Of a stretch of DNA of 64,000 bases, positions 26,218-35,325 are shown one piece after another; positions within the stretch are counted from its first letter, which is position 1, and the number at the start of each line of letters is the position of its first letter. The stretch covers positions 2,480,001-2,544,000 of the forward strand of contig OZ223259.1 of assembly GCA_965140555.1 (NCBI GenBank). Reading direction: 5' to 3'. Origin of the DNA: UBA1351 sp965140555 (GTDB lineage: Bacteria > Bacillota > Clostridia > Lachnospirales > Vallitaleaceae). Below the pieces are notes generated by a model. The model searched no databases. It was given only the letters and a program-made list of their open reading frames with translations, and had not been told where the DNA came from. A program made the translations under genes and the position numbers.

Positions 26218-28608
26218 ATGCGATTAAGAGTGAAACAAATAAAATATAAATGTGCCGCCGTTTTGGTAGCAGGAGCGATTAGCTTTACAGGGTTGGTAGT
26301 GCCTGTACATGCCGGCGATTATGTGGATGATTTGTACTTATTCTACAATAATGAAACATATCTGTATAAGAATCGGTTGGTTACGCTGGAGATTAATGGA
26401 GAAGAATTAAAGACAGGTGATATGCCGGCAATATTGATTGAAGATACAACGATGGTACCTGTTCGTGAAGTCTTTGAATCCGATTCAATTGCAGCAAAAG
26501 TTGACTGGAATCCATCTACGAATGAAGTTTATGTAAATTACAAAGATAATTTTATTGTGCTGAAAGTAGGTTCCAAGACGGCTTATGTGAATAGTGAAGA
26601 AGTAACGTTGGATGTGGCTCCCACTCTAGTACGGGATATGTCAAAGGCCAATACAAAGACGATGCTCCCTCTAAGATTTGTTGCGGAAAATTTGGACTTT
26701 GATGTTGATTGGGACAGTGATACGTTTACGGCAATTATTACGTCTGAAGATCAAGACAATAGTGCAGATACAGAAGATAAAGACAATGCAGAAGATAAAG
26801 AAGGAGAAAGTACAGGAAGTAAAGAGGACGGCACAGGCGTGGAAACACCACAAACCAACACGGGCTCAGAAGTTGATGAGTCCAAGGATGATGACGTTGT
26901 CACATCACCGGATACCAATGACTTTGATGACGATGAACAACTCAATCGATTGGAAGGTGGGAATGCAAGCAGAAGTTTACCAACAGCTTTGGCAAATAAT
27001 CCTGTGTCCTTTATGACAGAAGAAGAAACGTTTACTCCAAGTGTTATTAAGCCTATGAACACCGGATTAACCTATATTCAGGATGTTGAATATGAAGACG
27101 ATAATGGAGAGAATATCTTTATTATCAATGCATCAGACCCCATATCGGATTTGGATTGGTTTATGTTAGACGATGGCAAAGTAGTTTTGGATGTTAAAAA
27201 TGCCAAGTACGACCGACCTACAATGGAAATAGATTACAAACAAAACACAATAGTGGATAAAATTCGATTTGGACAACATGTAGATGAAGAAAGCAATTTA
27301 CCACAAGGTAGAATTGTGTTCGACTTGTTGGATCCGAGTTATCAATTTGATGTAAGTCTTAATGAGGATAGAGACCAAATTCTTGTGAAGGCACTAGGCG
27401 GTTCTATGAAAGGGATTAAGCTAGGCCAGAGTTCAGTGGGAGATTATATTGAGTTGTATGGTGTTAGTGAATCGAATGTATCTGCGTTCCGTTTGAGTAA
27501 TCCATCTCGATTGGTTTTTGATATTGCTAATACAGTATCACCGTTAGGATCCAAATCTGCAAAAGCATCCGGGCAATACGTTACATCTATTCGGACTGCG
27601 CAGTTTGATGCCGGGACAACTCGTGTGGTTGTGGAGACAGACGGACAACCGGATTATGATATTAGTTCTATAGCCGGAGAAGGAACCTTTATACAGATAA
27701 AAGAACCGTCCTTTGATAATATCTCCTATGATAACAGTGATAAGACACCGACGATTACCATCGATAAAGATGCGGATAAAGGTGACTTAACCATGGATAA
27801 TATAACCTATAAAAGTGATTATTTGGAACGAGCATTTACAATCACATTACCGGGAGATTACCAAGACTACTTTGGCTCTGAAGACATTAAAATCAATGAT
27901 TCGGTTATTAAAAACATCCAAGTGGCGTTGAACAGTAAGGGCAATACGGAGCTAACAATTACATCCGAAAAAGTTAGAGAATTTAGAATTCAAGAAACGA
28001 GTGATGGATTCGAGATTAAGGCGTATGTACCCAATGAACTTTACAAGCAAGTTATTGTTGTAGATCCGGGACATGGTGGAAAAGATCCGGGTGCTATTAT
28101 CGGAACATATAGAGAAAAAGATGTGAATCTTGCTGTAACGTTAGAATTAAAAAAATTACTAGATAATTTGCCGGATACCAAAGTATACTACACACGTTTG
28201 GATGATTCATATCCTACGTTGCAAGAGAGAACGATTTTGGCCAATGAAGTCGGAGCGGATTTCTTCTTGAGTTTACACTGTAATTCCTTTGCATCTTCCT
28301 ATAATGGGACAGAAACCTTATATTATCCGGGACCGGATACACCGGGAATGGATCATTTTGAATTGGCGGAGATTTTCCAAGCGACATTCCCGGCATACAC
28401 AGAGTTCAAGGATTATACAGCGAAACAACGCGATAATCTTTATGTACTTAAACATACAGATATGCCGTCAATAATCTTGGAGATGGGATATTTATCTAAT
28501 GACCATGACAGAAGTTACTTGATTGATCCAACATATCAAGATGACATTGCCAAAGGGATTTATGAATCAATTCTTAAGACATTCCAAGAATTCCCCACAA
28601 ATCGTTAA
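26218..28608 (+). CDS. N-acetylmuramoyl-L-alanine amidase with CuAO-N and AMIN domains
   Basis: About 796 residues, secreted. A signal peptide (about 10-33) precedes a copper-amine-oxidase-N-like domain (about 45-170), a very acidic low-complexity linker (about 175-245), two AMIN-type regions (about 280-600) and a C-terminal Amidase_3. Zinc and catalytic residues: H619 (DPGHGG), E633, H687 (SLHCNS) and E755 (LEMGY). It cleaves the lactyl-amide bond between MurNAc and L-Ala, typically in cell separation. The start is ATG 26218 with AAGGAG upstream; the longer frame from 26095 lacks one. Confidence 0.93.
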   Translation: MRLRVKQIKYKCAAVLVAGAISFTGLVVPVHAGDYVDDLYLFYNNETYLYKNRLVTLEINGEELKTGDMPAILIEDTTMVPVREVFESDSIAAKVDWNPSTNEVYVNYKDNFIVLKVGSKTAYVNSEEVTLDVAPTLVRDMSKANTKTMLPLRFVAENLDFDVDWDSDTFTAIITSEDQDNSADTEDKDNAEDKEGESTGSKEDGTGVETPQTNTGSEVDESKDDDVVTSPDTNDFDDDEQLNRLEGGNASRSLPTALANNPVSFMTEEETFTPSVIKPMNTGLTYIQDVEYEDDNGENIFIINASDPISDLDWFMLDDGKVVLDVKNAKYDRPTMEIDYKQNTIVDKIRFGQHVDEESNLPQGRIVFDLLDPSYQFDVSLNEDRDQILVKALGGSMKGIKLGQSSVGDYIELYGVSESNVSAFRLSNPSRLVFDIANTVSPLGSKSAKASGQYVTSIRTAQFDAGTTRVVVETDGQPDYDISSIAGEGTFIQIKEPSFDNISYDNSDKTPTITIDKDADKGDLTMDNITYKSDYLERAFTITLPGDYQDYFGSEDIKINDSVIKNIQVALNSKGNTELTITSEKVREFRIQETSDGFEIKAYVPNELYKQVIVVDPGHGGKDPGAIIGTYREKDVNLAVTLELKKLLDNLPDTKVYYTRLDDSYPTLQERTILANEVGADFFLSLHCNSFASSYNGTETLYYPGPDTPGMDHFELAEIFQATFPAYTEFKDYTAKQRDNLYVLKHTDMPSIILEMGYLSNDHDRSYLIDPTYQDDIAKGIYESILKTFQEFPTNR

Positions 28609-28661
28609 GGATACGTTCTATGGGATAGGGGAATAATCTAGGAAGAAAGAAGGCAAGAGCA

Positions 28662-29690
28662 TTGAAGATATCGAATAAGGATCGTATATTGCAGGTGCTA
28701 ATGACTGCAGATGATTTTGTTTCGGGTGAAGCATTGAGTGCTTCGCTTCAAGTCAGTCGAACGAGCGTCTGGAAACAAATCAATAACTTAAAACAAGAAG
28801 GATTTATCATAGAGTCGGTAACCCATAAAGGTTACCGACTTGTTGAGCGTCCAAGGGAAACATTAAGTGAAACCTTGCTTCGCCGTGACTTAAGGGATGT
28901 AGATATTCAACATATTACAGTTGTAGAGTCTGTGGATTCTACAAATCAAGTGTTGAAACGAGAGGCTGAAAGAATAGAAGGACAAAGACTTCTAATTGCA
29001 GGAGAGCAAACAGGAGGAAAAGGACGACGCGGAAGAACTTGGGAATCACCCTCTAAGGGTGGCATCTATATGAGCCTGTTACTGCGACCGGATATTTTGC
29101 CACAAGAAAGTTCCATGCTAACCTTGATAGCCGGATTAGCAATGACGGAAACATTATTGGCGTTGACCGGTCTTCAAGTAGGAATCAAATGGCCGAATGA
29201 TGTGGTTGTCAATCAGAAGAAAGTATGCGGCATTTTAACAGAACTTAATGCAGAGATTGGTTTCTTAAATTATGTGGTGGTAGGAGTCGGGCTTAATTAT
29301 AGCGCCATGACATTATCAGAGGAGCTGAAGGACAAGGCTATATCCTTAGAAGAGGCGATGCAAGATGCCCATAAGGATGAATGCTGGAAGGAAGTGACAC
29401 CCGAAGCAATTGTCGTAGGCTTTGTTCGGCGATTTATGGAGGCGTTAGAGCACTTTGAACAAGAACGGTCATTGACGTTTATAAAAGAACGTTATGAAGC
29501 CCTTTGCCTATCAGTAGGACAACCTTTGCGCATTCAAGAAGGGGCACAATGGATGCAAGCAACAGGAATCGGAATTGATGAAAACGGTGGATTAATCATA
29601 GAAGAGCTATCCGGAATTCGTCGTGTCGTGCAATCGGGAGAAGTATCTGTTCGAGGACTATATGGCTATGCAGGGGAAGGACATCAGTAA
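28662..29690 (+). CDS. birA: bifunctional biotin ligase/repressor BirA
   Basis: 342 residues. The N-terminal winged helix (about 1-65; SLQVSRTSVWKQINNL) is the DNA-binding repressor part. The ligase core has GRRGRTWESP (biotinyl-AMP loop) and IKWPNDV, and the C-terminal SH3-like domain completes it. It attaches biotin to acceptor proteins and would repress biotin genes. The start is TTG 28662 with AAGGCAAG upstream. No biotin genes lie in the window. Confidence 0.93.
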   Translation: MKISNKDRILQVLMTADDFVSGEALSASLQVSRTSVWKQINNLKQEGFIIESVTHKGYRLVERPRETLSETLLRRDLRDVDIQHITVVESVDSTNQVLKREAERIEGQRLLIAGEQTGGKGRRGRTWESPSKGGIYMSLLLRPDILPQESSMLTLIAGLAMTETLLALTGLQVGIKWPNDVVVNQKKVCGILTELNAEIGFLNYVVVGVGLNYSAMTLSEELKDKAISLEEAMQDAHKDECWKEVTPEAIVVGFVRRFMEALEHFEQERSLTFIKERYEALCLSVGQPLRIQEGAQWMQATGIGIDENGGLIIEELSGIRRVVQSGEVSVRGLYGYAGEGHQ

Positions 29691-29793
29691 GAGGGCGTGC
29701 ATGAATGTATGGCAGGAACTAGAAGAAGTATCCCTTTTAGGGGCGTAAGTGAACGAGTAGAAAAGAACGGACGTAAGAAAGGAAGTTTAGATT

Positions 29794-30135
29794 ATGGAAA
29801 ATTTTGATATCAATAACCAAGACTATTCAAATGGGGTTATCTTAGCAGTGTCAAGCAGTTATGATAGACTTTATTATTTTAACGATGATTTTGACAATCT
29901 GCCGGAGGCCGTACAAAAGGAACTACAGATTCTCATGGTTATGCATACAGAAGAGTTGGGAGGTCAACTGATTATTGGATTCCGACCGGATGGCGAGTTG
30001 TTTATTGAATCAAAAGTCAAAGAATTTGATGCCTATTATGATGAAATCGGGACACACCTCAAGATTAAAAGCTATATGATCGAGAAGAAAGAGCTTTTTG
30101 AATCCCTTCAAGAATATTACAATTGTTTTTTCTGA
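29794..30135 (+). CDS. DUF6145-like small protein
   Basis: 113 residues, soluble, acidic. Pattern YYFN.DF..LPE.VQKEL...MV..TEE.GG, D.IG..LKIK and ELFESLQEYY resembles the clostridial DUF6145 family often found after birA; I recall this family only approximately. Function unknown. AAAGGAAG precedes ATG 29794. Confidence 0.6.
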   Translation: MENFDINNQDYSNGVILAVSSSYDRLYYFNDDFDNLPEAVQKELQILMVMHTEELGGQLIIGFRPDGELFIESKVKEFDAYYDEIGTHLKIKSYMIEKKELFESLQEYYNCFF

Positions 30136-30150
30136 TAAGTCTGCTATAAT
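30123..30150 (+). promoter_or_regulatory. putative promoter of the ECF S-component gene
   Basis: TTGTTT (30123-30128), 16-bp spacer, TATAAT (30145-30150); the -35 lies in the last codons of the preceding gene. Confidence 0.45.
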
Positions 30151-30223
30151 ATAGGTGAAACACAGGGAAACCTGAAATAATGTCTTGTATCCACGCGTTG
30201 GAACGAGAACAGGAGGCATACAA

Positions 30224-30847
30224 ATGAATATAAACAACAGAGTACGTAAACTCGTTATCTTAGGCTTGATGTTGGCCATAACGGTGATTCTGGATGTAAC
30301 ACCACTTAGCGCGATTCCCATTGGTTCCGTAAGTGCGACGATTGTGCATCTTCCGGCCATATTAACCGGTATCATACTTGGACCCTTATATGGGCTAATT
30401 ATGAGTGGTTTATTTGGTTTGGTATCATTAGTTCATGCAGCAACACGGCCCGTATCCCCGTTAGACCCACTATTTATTAATCCGCTTTTATCTATAGCTC
30501 CTCGATTGCTTATTGGTGTCGTGGCGTACTATGGTTACCAAGGGACGGTAAAAGTATGGGAGTTTTTGTTTAAAGGCAGTATTCTTCAAGCAAAACATAC
30601 AGTAGGTGGCGCAGTAGGTGGTATTCTAGGAAGCTTAACGAATACAATTTTGACATTGGGAACACTTTATCTATTATATGTTCAAGATATTATAGAAAAA
30701 TTGGGTCTTTCTGATGCAACCGCTGTACGCGTCATGCTAATTGGTGTTGTAACAAGTAATGCGCTTATAGAGGCAGTCGTTGCCGGAGTGCTTGTTGCGG
30801 CTATTACAAGTGCGTACTTTTCCATTTTCAAACGACGGATTGAATAG
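30224..30847 (+). CDS. ECF transporter S component, possibly for pantothenate
   Basis: About 207 residues, six predicted membrane helices. It has the S-component pattern (IPIGSVSATIVHLPAILTGIILGPLYG) and a LDPLFINPLLSIAPRL stretch. S-components bind a vitamin and dock on the shared EcfAAT energising module, which is not here. The next gene is coaX (pantothenate kinase), so pantothenate uptake (PanT-like) is a reasonable inference; folate or another vitamin is not excluded. The start is ATG 30224 with AGGAGG upstream. Confidence 0.8.
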   Translation: MNINNRVRKLVILGLMLAITVILDVTPLSAIPIGSVSATIVHLPAILTGIILGPLYGLIMSGLFGLVSLVHAATRPVSPLDPLFINPLLSIAPRLLIGVVAYYGYQGTVKVWEFLFKGSILQAKHTVGGAVGGILGSLTNTILTLGTLYLLYVQDIIEKLGLSDATAVRVMLIGVVTSNALIEAVVAGVLVAAITSAYFSIFKRRIE

Positions 30848-30910
30848 ATGATGTTTAATAACTATAAATGCATACATAAAACAAAGGACATAACTTAATT
30901 GGCATATAAT

Positions 30911-30936
30911 GAGAGAGCTTTAGGCTCTCTCTTTTA
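30911..30936 (+). terminator. terminator between the S-component gene and coaX
   Basis: Perfect 8-bp stem GAGAGAGC/GCTCTCTC, loop TTTAG, short T tail. Confidence 0.7.
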
Positions 30937-30956
30937 TTCAAAGAGGAGGCGTTTTC

Positions 30957-31724
30957 ATGTTACTCGCGATTGATGTAGGAAATACGAATATCACCTTTGG
31001 AGTATTTAATGGTGAATCTATTGTAGCCCGTTTCCGTATGCGAACAAAGACAGAAAAAACATCGGATGAATTTGGAGTATTTATGGTGACGGTGCTTCGT
31101 GAAAAGGGAATATTACCAAATCGCATCGATTCTGTTGTTTTGTCATCGGTGGTTCCGGATGTAATGTACTCCTTGATGAACGGTATTAAGAAGTACTTTT
31201 ATATAGAACCGATGGTTGTCGGACCGGGTATAAAAACAGGTATATCCATTCATACAGATCATCCCGCAGAAGTTGGGGCTGACCGTATTGTGGATGCTGT
31301 AGCAGGATTCAAAGAATATGGAGGTCCTCTTATTGTTATTGACTTCGGGACTGCGACAACCTATGATGTGGTGACGGAGAAAGGTGTATTTGATGCAGCC
31401 ATAACGGCCCCCGGAATTCGAATCAGTGCAGATGCTTTATGGAAAAAAGCCGCCAAACTTCCGGAAATTGAAATTGCCAAACCCAAAAGTATATTAGCTA
31501 GAAATACAACGACGAGTATGCAAGCCGGTTTGGTGTATGGCTATATCGGACAAGTGGTCTACATTGTGGCGCAGATAAAAAAAGAGATGGGAATGGATAC
31601 GATGAAGGTTGTTGCCACAGGAGGTATGGGACAAGTGATTGTTGAATCCCTTCCTGAACTTATTTATGACCCGGACTTGACACTTAAAGGTCTTTATTAT
31701 ATTTATGAGAAGAACAAAAAGTAA
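30957..31724 (+). CDS. coaX: type III pantothenate kinase CoaX
   Basis: 255 residues of the ASKHA fold: DVGNTN near the N-terminus (phosphate 1), GADRIVDAVA, DFGTATTYDVV (phosphate 2) and GGMGQV. It makes 4'-phosphopantothenate, the first step of coenzyme A synthesis; type III enzymes do not respond to CoA feedback. Its 3' end is followed closely by dusB. Confidence 0.95.
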   Translation: MLLAIDVGNTNITFGVFNGESIVARFRMRTKTEKTSDEFGVFMVTVLREKGILPNRIDSVVLSSVVPDVMYSLMNGIKKYFYIEPMVVGPGIKTGISIHTDHPAEVGADRIVDAVAGFKEYGGPLIVIDFGTATTYDVVTEKGVFDAAITAPGIRISADALWKKAAKLPEIEIAKPKSILARNTTTSMQAGLVYGYIGQVVYIVAQIKKEMGMDTMKVVATGGMGQVIVESLPELIYDPDLTLKGLYYIYEKNKK

Positions 31725-31752
31725 GCATATAAGACGTGAAATGAGGTTTCAA

Positions 31753-32712
31753 ATGAACGAAAGAATAAAGTTGCCCTTAGGACTATGGTTAGGTCCTATG
31801 GCAGGTGTTACAGATAAAGTATATCGCCTAATCTGTCAGGAAATGGGATGTGACGTCACAGTGACGGAAATGGTGAGTGCGAAGGCTATCTACTATAATA
31901 ACCCAAAGACTTCTCTATTGCTAGATAGTGATCCTAAGGAGGAGCAAGTACGGATACAGCTCTTTGGAAGAGAACCGGAGTTAATGGCGGAGATGGCGCG
32001 TCGTATTGATAACCCACATATCAAAGGCTTTGATGTGAATATGGGGTGTCCTGTGCCGAAGGTCGTTAATAACGGTGAGGGATCTGCTTTAATGAAAGAA
32101 CCCAAGCGTATAGGTGAGATTGTTGAAGCATTAGTGAAGGCAACCGATAAACCCGTAAGCATAAAAATTCGTGCAGGATTTACTCCAGAGGATAAGAATG
32201 CACCGGAAGTTTCTAGAATCGCTCAAGAAAGCGGGGCAACAACTGTAGCGATTCATGGGAGAACACGGGAGGAATATTATTCAGGGAAGGCGGACTGGTC
32301 CATTATACGAGCAGCCAAGGAAGCAGTGACAATACCAATTATTGCTAATGGTGATGTGGATTCACCCGAGGCACTAGCAGCAATTGTTGAAGCGACAGGG
32401 TGTGATGGTGCAATGATCGGACGTGCGGCCATGGGAAATCCTTGGATTTTCTCACAATTAAAGGAAGGGATGAATGGGGAGGTGATTACTACTCCTTCAT
32501 TAGAAGAGAAGATACAGGTTATACGCAGACATGGCTATAATCTCGCTGAACACAAGGGAGAATTCATAGCTATGCGAGAAATGCGTAAGCATATTGCTTG
32601 GTACACAAAAGGAATGCGTCATGCGACCACATTGAGAGGTCACGTGAATACCATGGAAACCTGCCAAGATATGGATGCCTTACTGAATATTTTGATGGAT
32701 ACGGCAGAGTAG
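31753..32712 (+). CDS. dusB: tRNA-dihydrouridine synthase DusB
   Basis: About 319 residues, FMN-dependent TIM barrel: GPMAGVTDK near the start, DVNMGCPVPKV with the catalytic Cys, IKIRAG, GRTREEYYSGKADW and NGDVDSPE. It reduces uridines in the tRNA D-loop. ATG 31753 is preferred (GAGG upstream) over the overlapping upstream start at 31705. The order coaX-dusB-greA-lysS is similar to Bacillus. Confidence 0.94.
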   Translation: MNERIKLPLGLWLGPMAGVTDKVYRLICQEMGCDVTVTEMVSAKAIYYNNPKTSLLLDSDPKEEQVRIQLFGREPELMAEMARRIDNPHIKGFDVNMGCPVPKVVNNGEGSALMKEPKRIGEIVEALVKATDKPVSIKIRAGFTPEDKNAPEVSRIAQESGATTVAIHGRTREEYYSGKADWSIIRAAKEAVTIPIIANGDVDSPEALAAIVEATGCDGAMIGRAAMGNPWIFSQLKEGMNGEVITTPSLEEKIQVIRRHGYNLAEHKGEFIAMREMRKHIAWYTKGMRHATTLRGHVNTMETCQDMDALLNILMDTAE

Positions 32713-32750
32713 CTGTGTCTATACTTACTTGTCACTGAAAGAGACTTGAG

Positions 32751-32779
32751 TTGACAATGCTTGAAGATTAAGTTATAAT
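32751..32779 (+). promoter_or_regulatory. consensus promoter for greA-lysS
   Basis: TTGACA (32751-32756), 17-bp spacer, TATAAT (32774-32779). A perfect sigma-A match 64 bp before greA. Confidence 0.85.
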
Positions 32780-32842
32780 ACTTTGAACATATGATATCGT
32801 GCATAAATTCTACAATAAAATAGGAAAGACGAGGTGTGGCAG

Positions 32843-33319
32843 ATGCCAGATAAGAAAAGAGTTCTTACATATAGTGGTTTAAAAGAATTAGAAGACGAAT
32901 TACATTACTTGAAGGTTATTAAACGTAAAGAAATCGCAGAAAAAATCAAAGAAGCAAGGGCCCAAGGCGACTTATCCGAAAATGCAGAATACGATGCGGC
33001 CAAAGATGAACAAGGAGAAGTAGAAGCACGAATCGCTCAGATTGATAAAATCCTTAAAAATGTGGAAGTTATCGATGAAGATGAAGTAGATTTGAGTACT
33101 ATTAGTATTGGGTGTAAAGTACGATTATATGATATGGAATTTGAAGAAGAAGTGGATTATGCCATTGTTGGCTCTACAGAAGCGGACCCTTTAAAAGGAA
33201 AGCTGTCTGATGAATCCCCTGTAGGAAAGCAACTTATGGGAGCCAAAGAAGGCGACATTGTGACGGTTTCAACACCGGCCGGTGTGGTTAAATTTAAGGT
33301 ATTGGAAATCCATCGTTAA
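32843..33319 (+). CDS. greA: transcription elongation factor GreA
   Basis: 158 residues. N-terminal coiled-coil finger with the catalytic acidic tip (GDLSENAEYDAAKDEQ), then the FKBP-like C-terminal domain with SPVG..L.G...GD. It stimulates transcript cleavage by backtracked RNA polymerase. The start is ATG 32843 with GACGAGG upstream. Confidence 0.95.
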   Translation: MPDKKRVLTYSGLKELEDELHYLKVIKRKEIAEKIKEARAQGDLSENAEYDAAKDEQGEVEARIAQIDKILKNVEVIDEDEVDLSTISIGCKVRLYDMEFEEEVDYAIVGSTEADPLKGKLSDESPVGKQLMGAKEGDIVTVSTPAGVVKFKVLEIHR

Positions 33320-33381
33320 TATAGGAACTATAGCAATTAAGGCATAAACGAAATGTTTATCAAAAAAAAGGAGTGCATAAA

Positions 33382-34905
33382 GTGTCTGATAATAACCAAG
33401 GGACTACAAATCAAACAGAGGAACAAAGAGAACTAACCGGTCAAGAGATGAATGAATTACTACAAATTCGTCGTGGCAAGTTAAAAGAACTTCAAGACCA
33501 AGGAAAGGACCCTTTTGTTATTACTAAGTTCGATGTAACCCACCATAGCAGTGATATTCTTGAAGGTTTCGATGACCTTGAAGGACAAACCGTACGCATA
33601 GCCGGACGTATTATGACAAAACGTTTAATGGGTAAAGCGTCTTTTTGTCATGTACAAGACCGTGAAGGTCAAATTCAAAGTTACGTACGTAAGGATGCTA
33701 TCGGTGATGAATCCTATGATGATTTTAAACATTATGATTTAGGGGACATTGTCGGTATTGAAGGTGAAGTATTCAAAACAAAAAAAGGTGAGATTTCTGT
33801 TAAAGCGCATAGCGTTGTGCTTTTATCAAAAAGCTTGCAAATACTTCCTGAAAAGTACCATGGATTGAAAGATACGGATACTCGTTATCGTCAACGCTAC
33901 TTAGATTTGATTGTTAATCCGGATGTTAAAGATGCTTTTGTAAAGCGCTCCTTAGTGATTAAAGAAATCCGTCGCTTCTTAGACGATCAAGCGTTCTTAG
34001 AAGTTGAGACGCCGGTTCTCACAGCGATACCGGGTGGTGCAGCAGCACGTCCGTTTAATACACATCACAATGCATTAGATATGCCAATGCATCTTCGAAT
34101 TTCTTTGGAATTGCCATTGAAACGTCTGATTGTTGGTGGTCTTGAACGTGTCTATGAAATCGGTCGTGTCTTTAGAAATGAAGGTCTTTCTGTTCGTCAT
34201 AATCCGGAGTTTACATTACTTGAGCTTTACCAAGCGTATACAGATTATCACGGTATGATGGATTTGACAGAAAATCTTGTACGTACAGTGGCTCAATCCG
34301 TTCTTGGAACAACGACAGTAAACTACGACGGAGCAGAGATTGATTTAGGTAAGACCTTTGAACGTTTGACCATGGTCGATGCGATCAAGAAATACGCAGA
34401 CATTGATTTTGATACAATTTCAACAGATGAAGAAGCCCATGCTCTTGCAAAAGAAAAGCATGTTGAAGTCGAAAAACATTTCAAAAAGGGTGAAATCATC
34501 AATGCGTTCTTTGAAGCTTTTGTTGAAGAAAACTTAATTCAGCCAACGTTCATCATGGACCATCCTGTTGAAATCTCACCACTTGCAAAACGTAAACCGG
34601 AAAATCCGGCGTATACAGAACGTTTTGAATTGTTCATGACTCGCCGTGAGTTTGCTAATGCCTTCTCCGAGTTGAATGATCCCATTGATCAACGCTCACG
34701 TTTTGAGTATCAAGAATTATTACGTGAAGCCGGTGATGATGAAGCCAATCAAATCGATGAAGACTTCTTACTTGCTTTGGAATATGGTATGCCGCCAACA
34801 GGTGGTTTAGGTATCGGGATTGACCGATTGGTTATGTTAATGACCGATTCTTATTCTATCCGCGACGTCTTGTTATTCCCTACAATGAAGCAAAAAGGCG
34901 AGTAA
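33382..34905 (+). CDS. lysS: lysyl-tRNA synthetase, class II
   Basis: About 507 residues. An N-terminal OB-fold anticodon domain precedes the class II core: motif 2 FRNEGLSVRHNPEFT, motif 3 GLGIGIDRLVM, plus RYRQRYLDL before motif 1. It charges tRNA-Lys. GTG 33382 is chosen, 8 bp after AAAGGAG; GTG 33373 overlaps the ribosome binding site. No T-box leader was seen. Probably transcribed with greA. Confidence 0.96.
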   Translation: MSDNNQGTTNQTEEQRELTGQEMNELLQIRRGKLKELQDQGKDPFVITKFDVTHHSSDILEGFDDLEGQTVRIAGRIMTKRLMGKASFCHVQDREGQIQSYVRKDAIGDESYDDFKHYDLGDIVGIEGEVFKTKKGEISVKAHSVVLLSKSLQILPEKYHGLKDTDTRYRQRYLDLIVNPDVKDAFVKRSLVIKEIRRFLDDQAFLEVETPVLTAIPGGAAARPFNTHHNALDMPMHLRISLELPLKRLIVGGLERVYEIGRVFRNEGLSVRHNPEFTLLELYQAYTDYHGMMDLTENLVRTVAQSVLGTTTVNYDGAEIDLGKTFERLTMVDAIKKYADIDFDTISTDEEAHALAKEKHVEVEKHFKKGEIINAFFEAFVEENLIQPTFIMDHPVEISPLAKRKPENPAYTERFELFMTRREFANAFSELNDPIDQRSRFEYQELLREAGDDEANQIDEDFLLALEYGMPPTGGLGIGIDRLVMLMTDSYSIRDVLLFPTMKQKGE

Positions 34906-35325
34906 GCTTGCTAAATCCTGTCGTTTATTTTGAAGGCAGATACGTATTTATATACTAAGTGTTGACTTGGACCAAGTTACTATCAAGCAACTAGAAATCA
35001 TAATATTATTATTAAATCTTGTGCGGTAGGCGAAAGCCTACCGCTTTATATTGTCCATTATTACAGTATCCTATTTCCCAAAAATGAAAACAATTTAATA
35101 TTGTGGCGATAAAGCAAAATGAGAAAATATATATTCAGATTTCTGACGATATTTCAGGAGAAAAGACATTTGCAGAGCGGTTAAGCAATTAAATAGGCAA
35201 GCAAAAAATAACAAGTGGGGAATAGAGAATGCTTAGTAATTTAAGGATATATTTGATATAATGATGTAATAACTTAATATTGTTTTAAAGGCTTGCTATT
35301 ACAGATTAATGACAGGAGATTGGTT
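34906..35325. other. intergenic region between lysS and the chemoreceptor gene
   Basis: About 420 AT-rich bases. It holds the lysS terminator and, near 35257, a TATAAT without a good -35. I see no gene or tRNA in it. Confidence 0.7.
35023..35049 (+). terminator. terminator after lysS
   Basis: Perfect 9-bp stem GCGGTAGGC/GCCTACCGC with a GAAA tetraloop, followed by TTTATA. It lies about 118 bp past the stop codon. Confidence 0.75.

Noticed and set aside
32713..33381. T-box leader for lysS
   Set aside because: The greA-lysS upstream region is short and has no T-box sequence or specifier-like structure.
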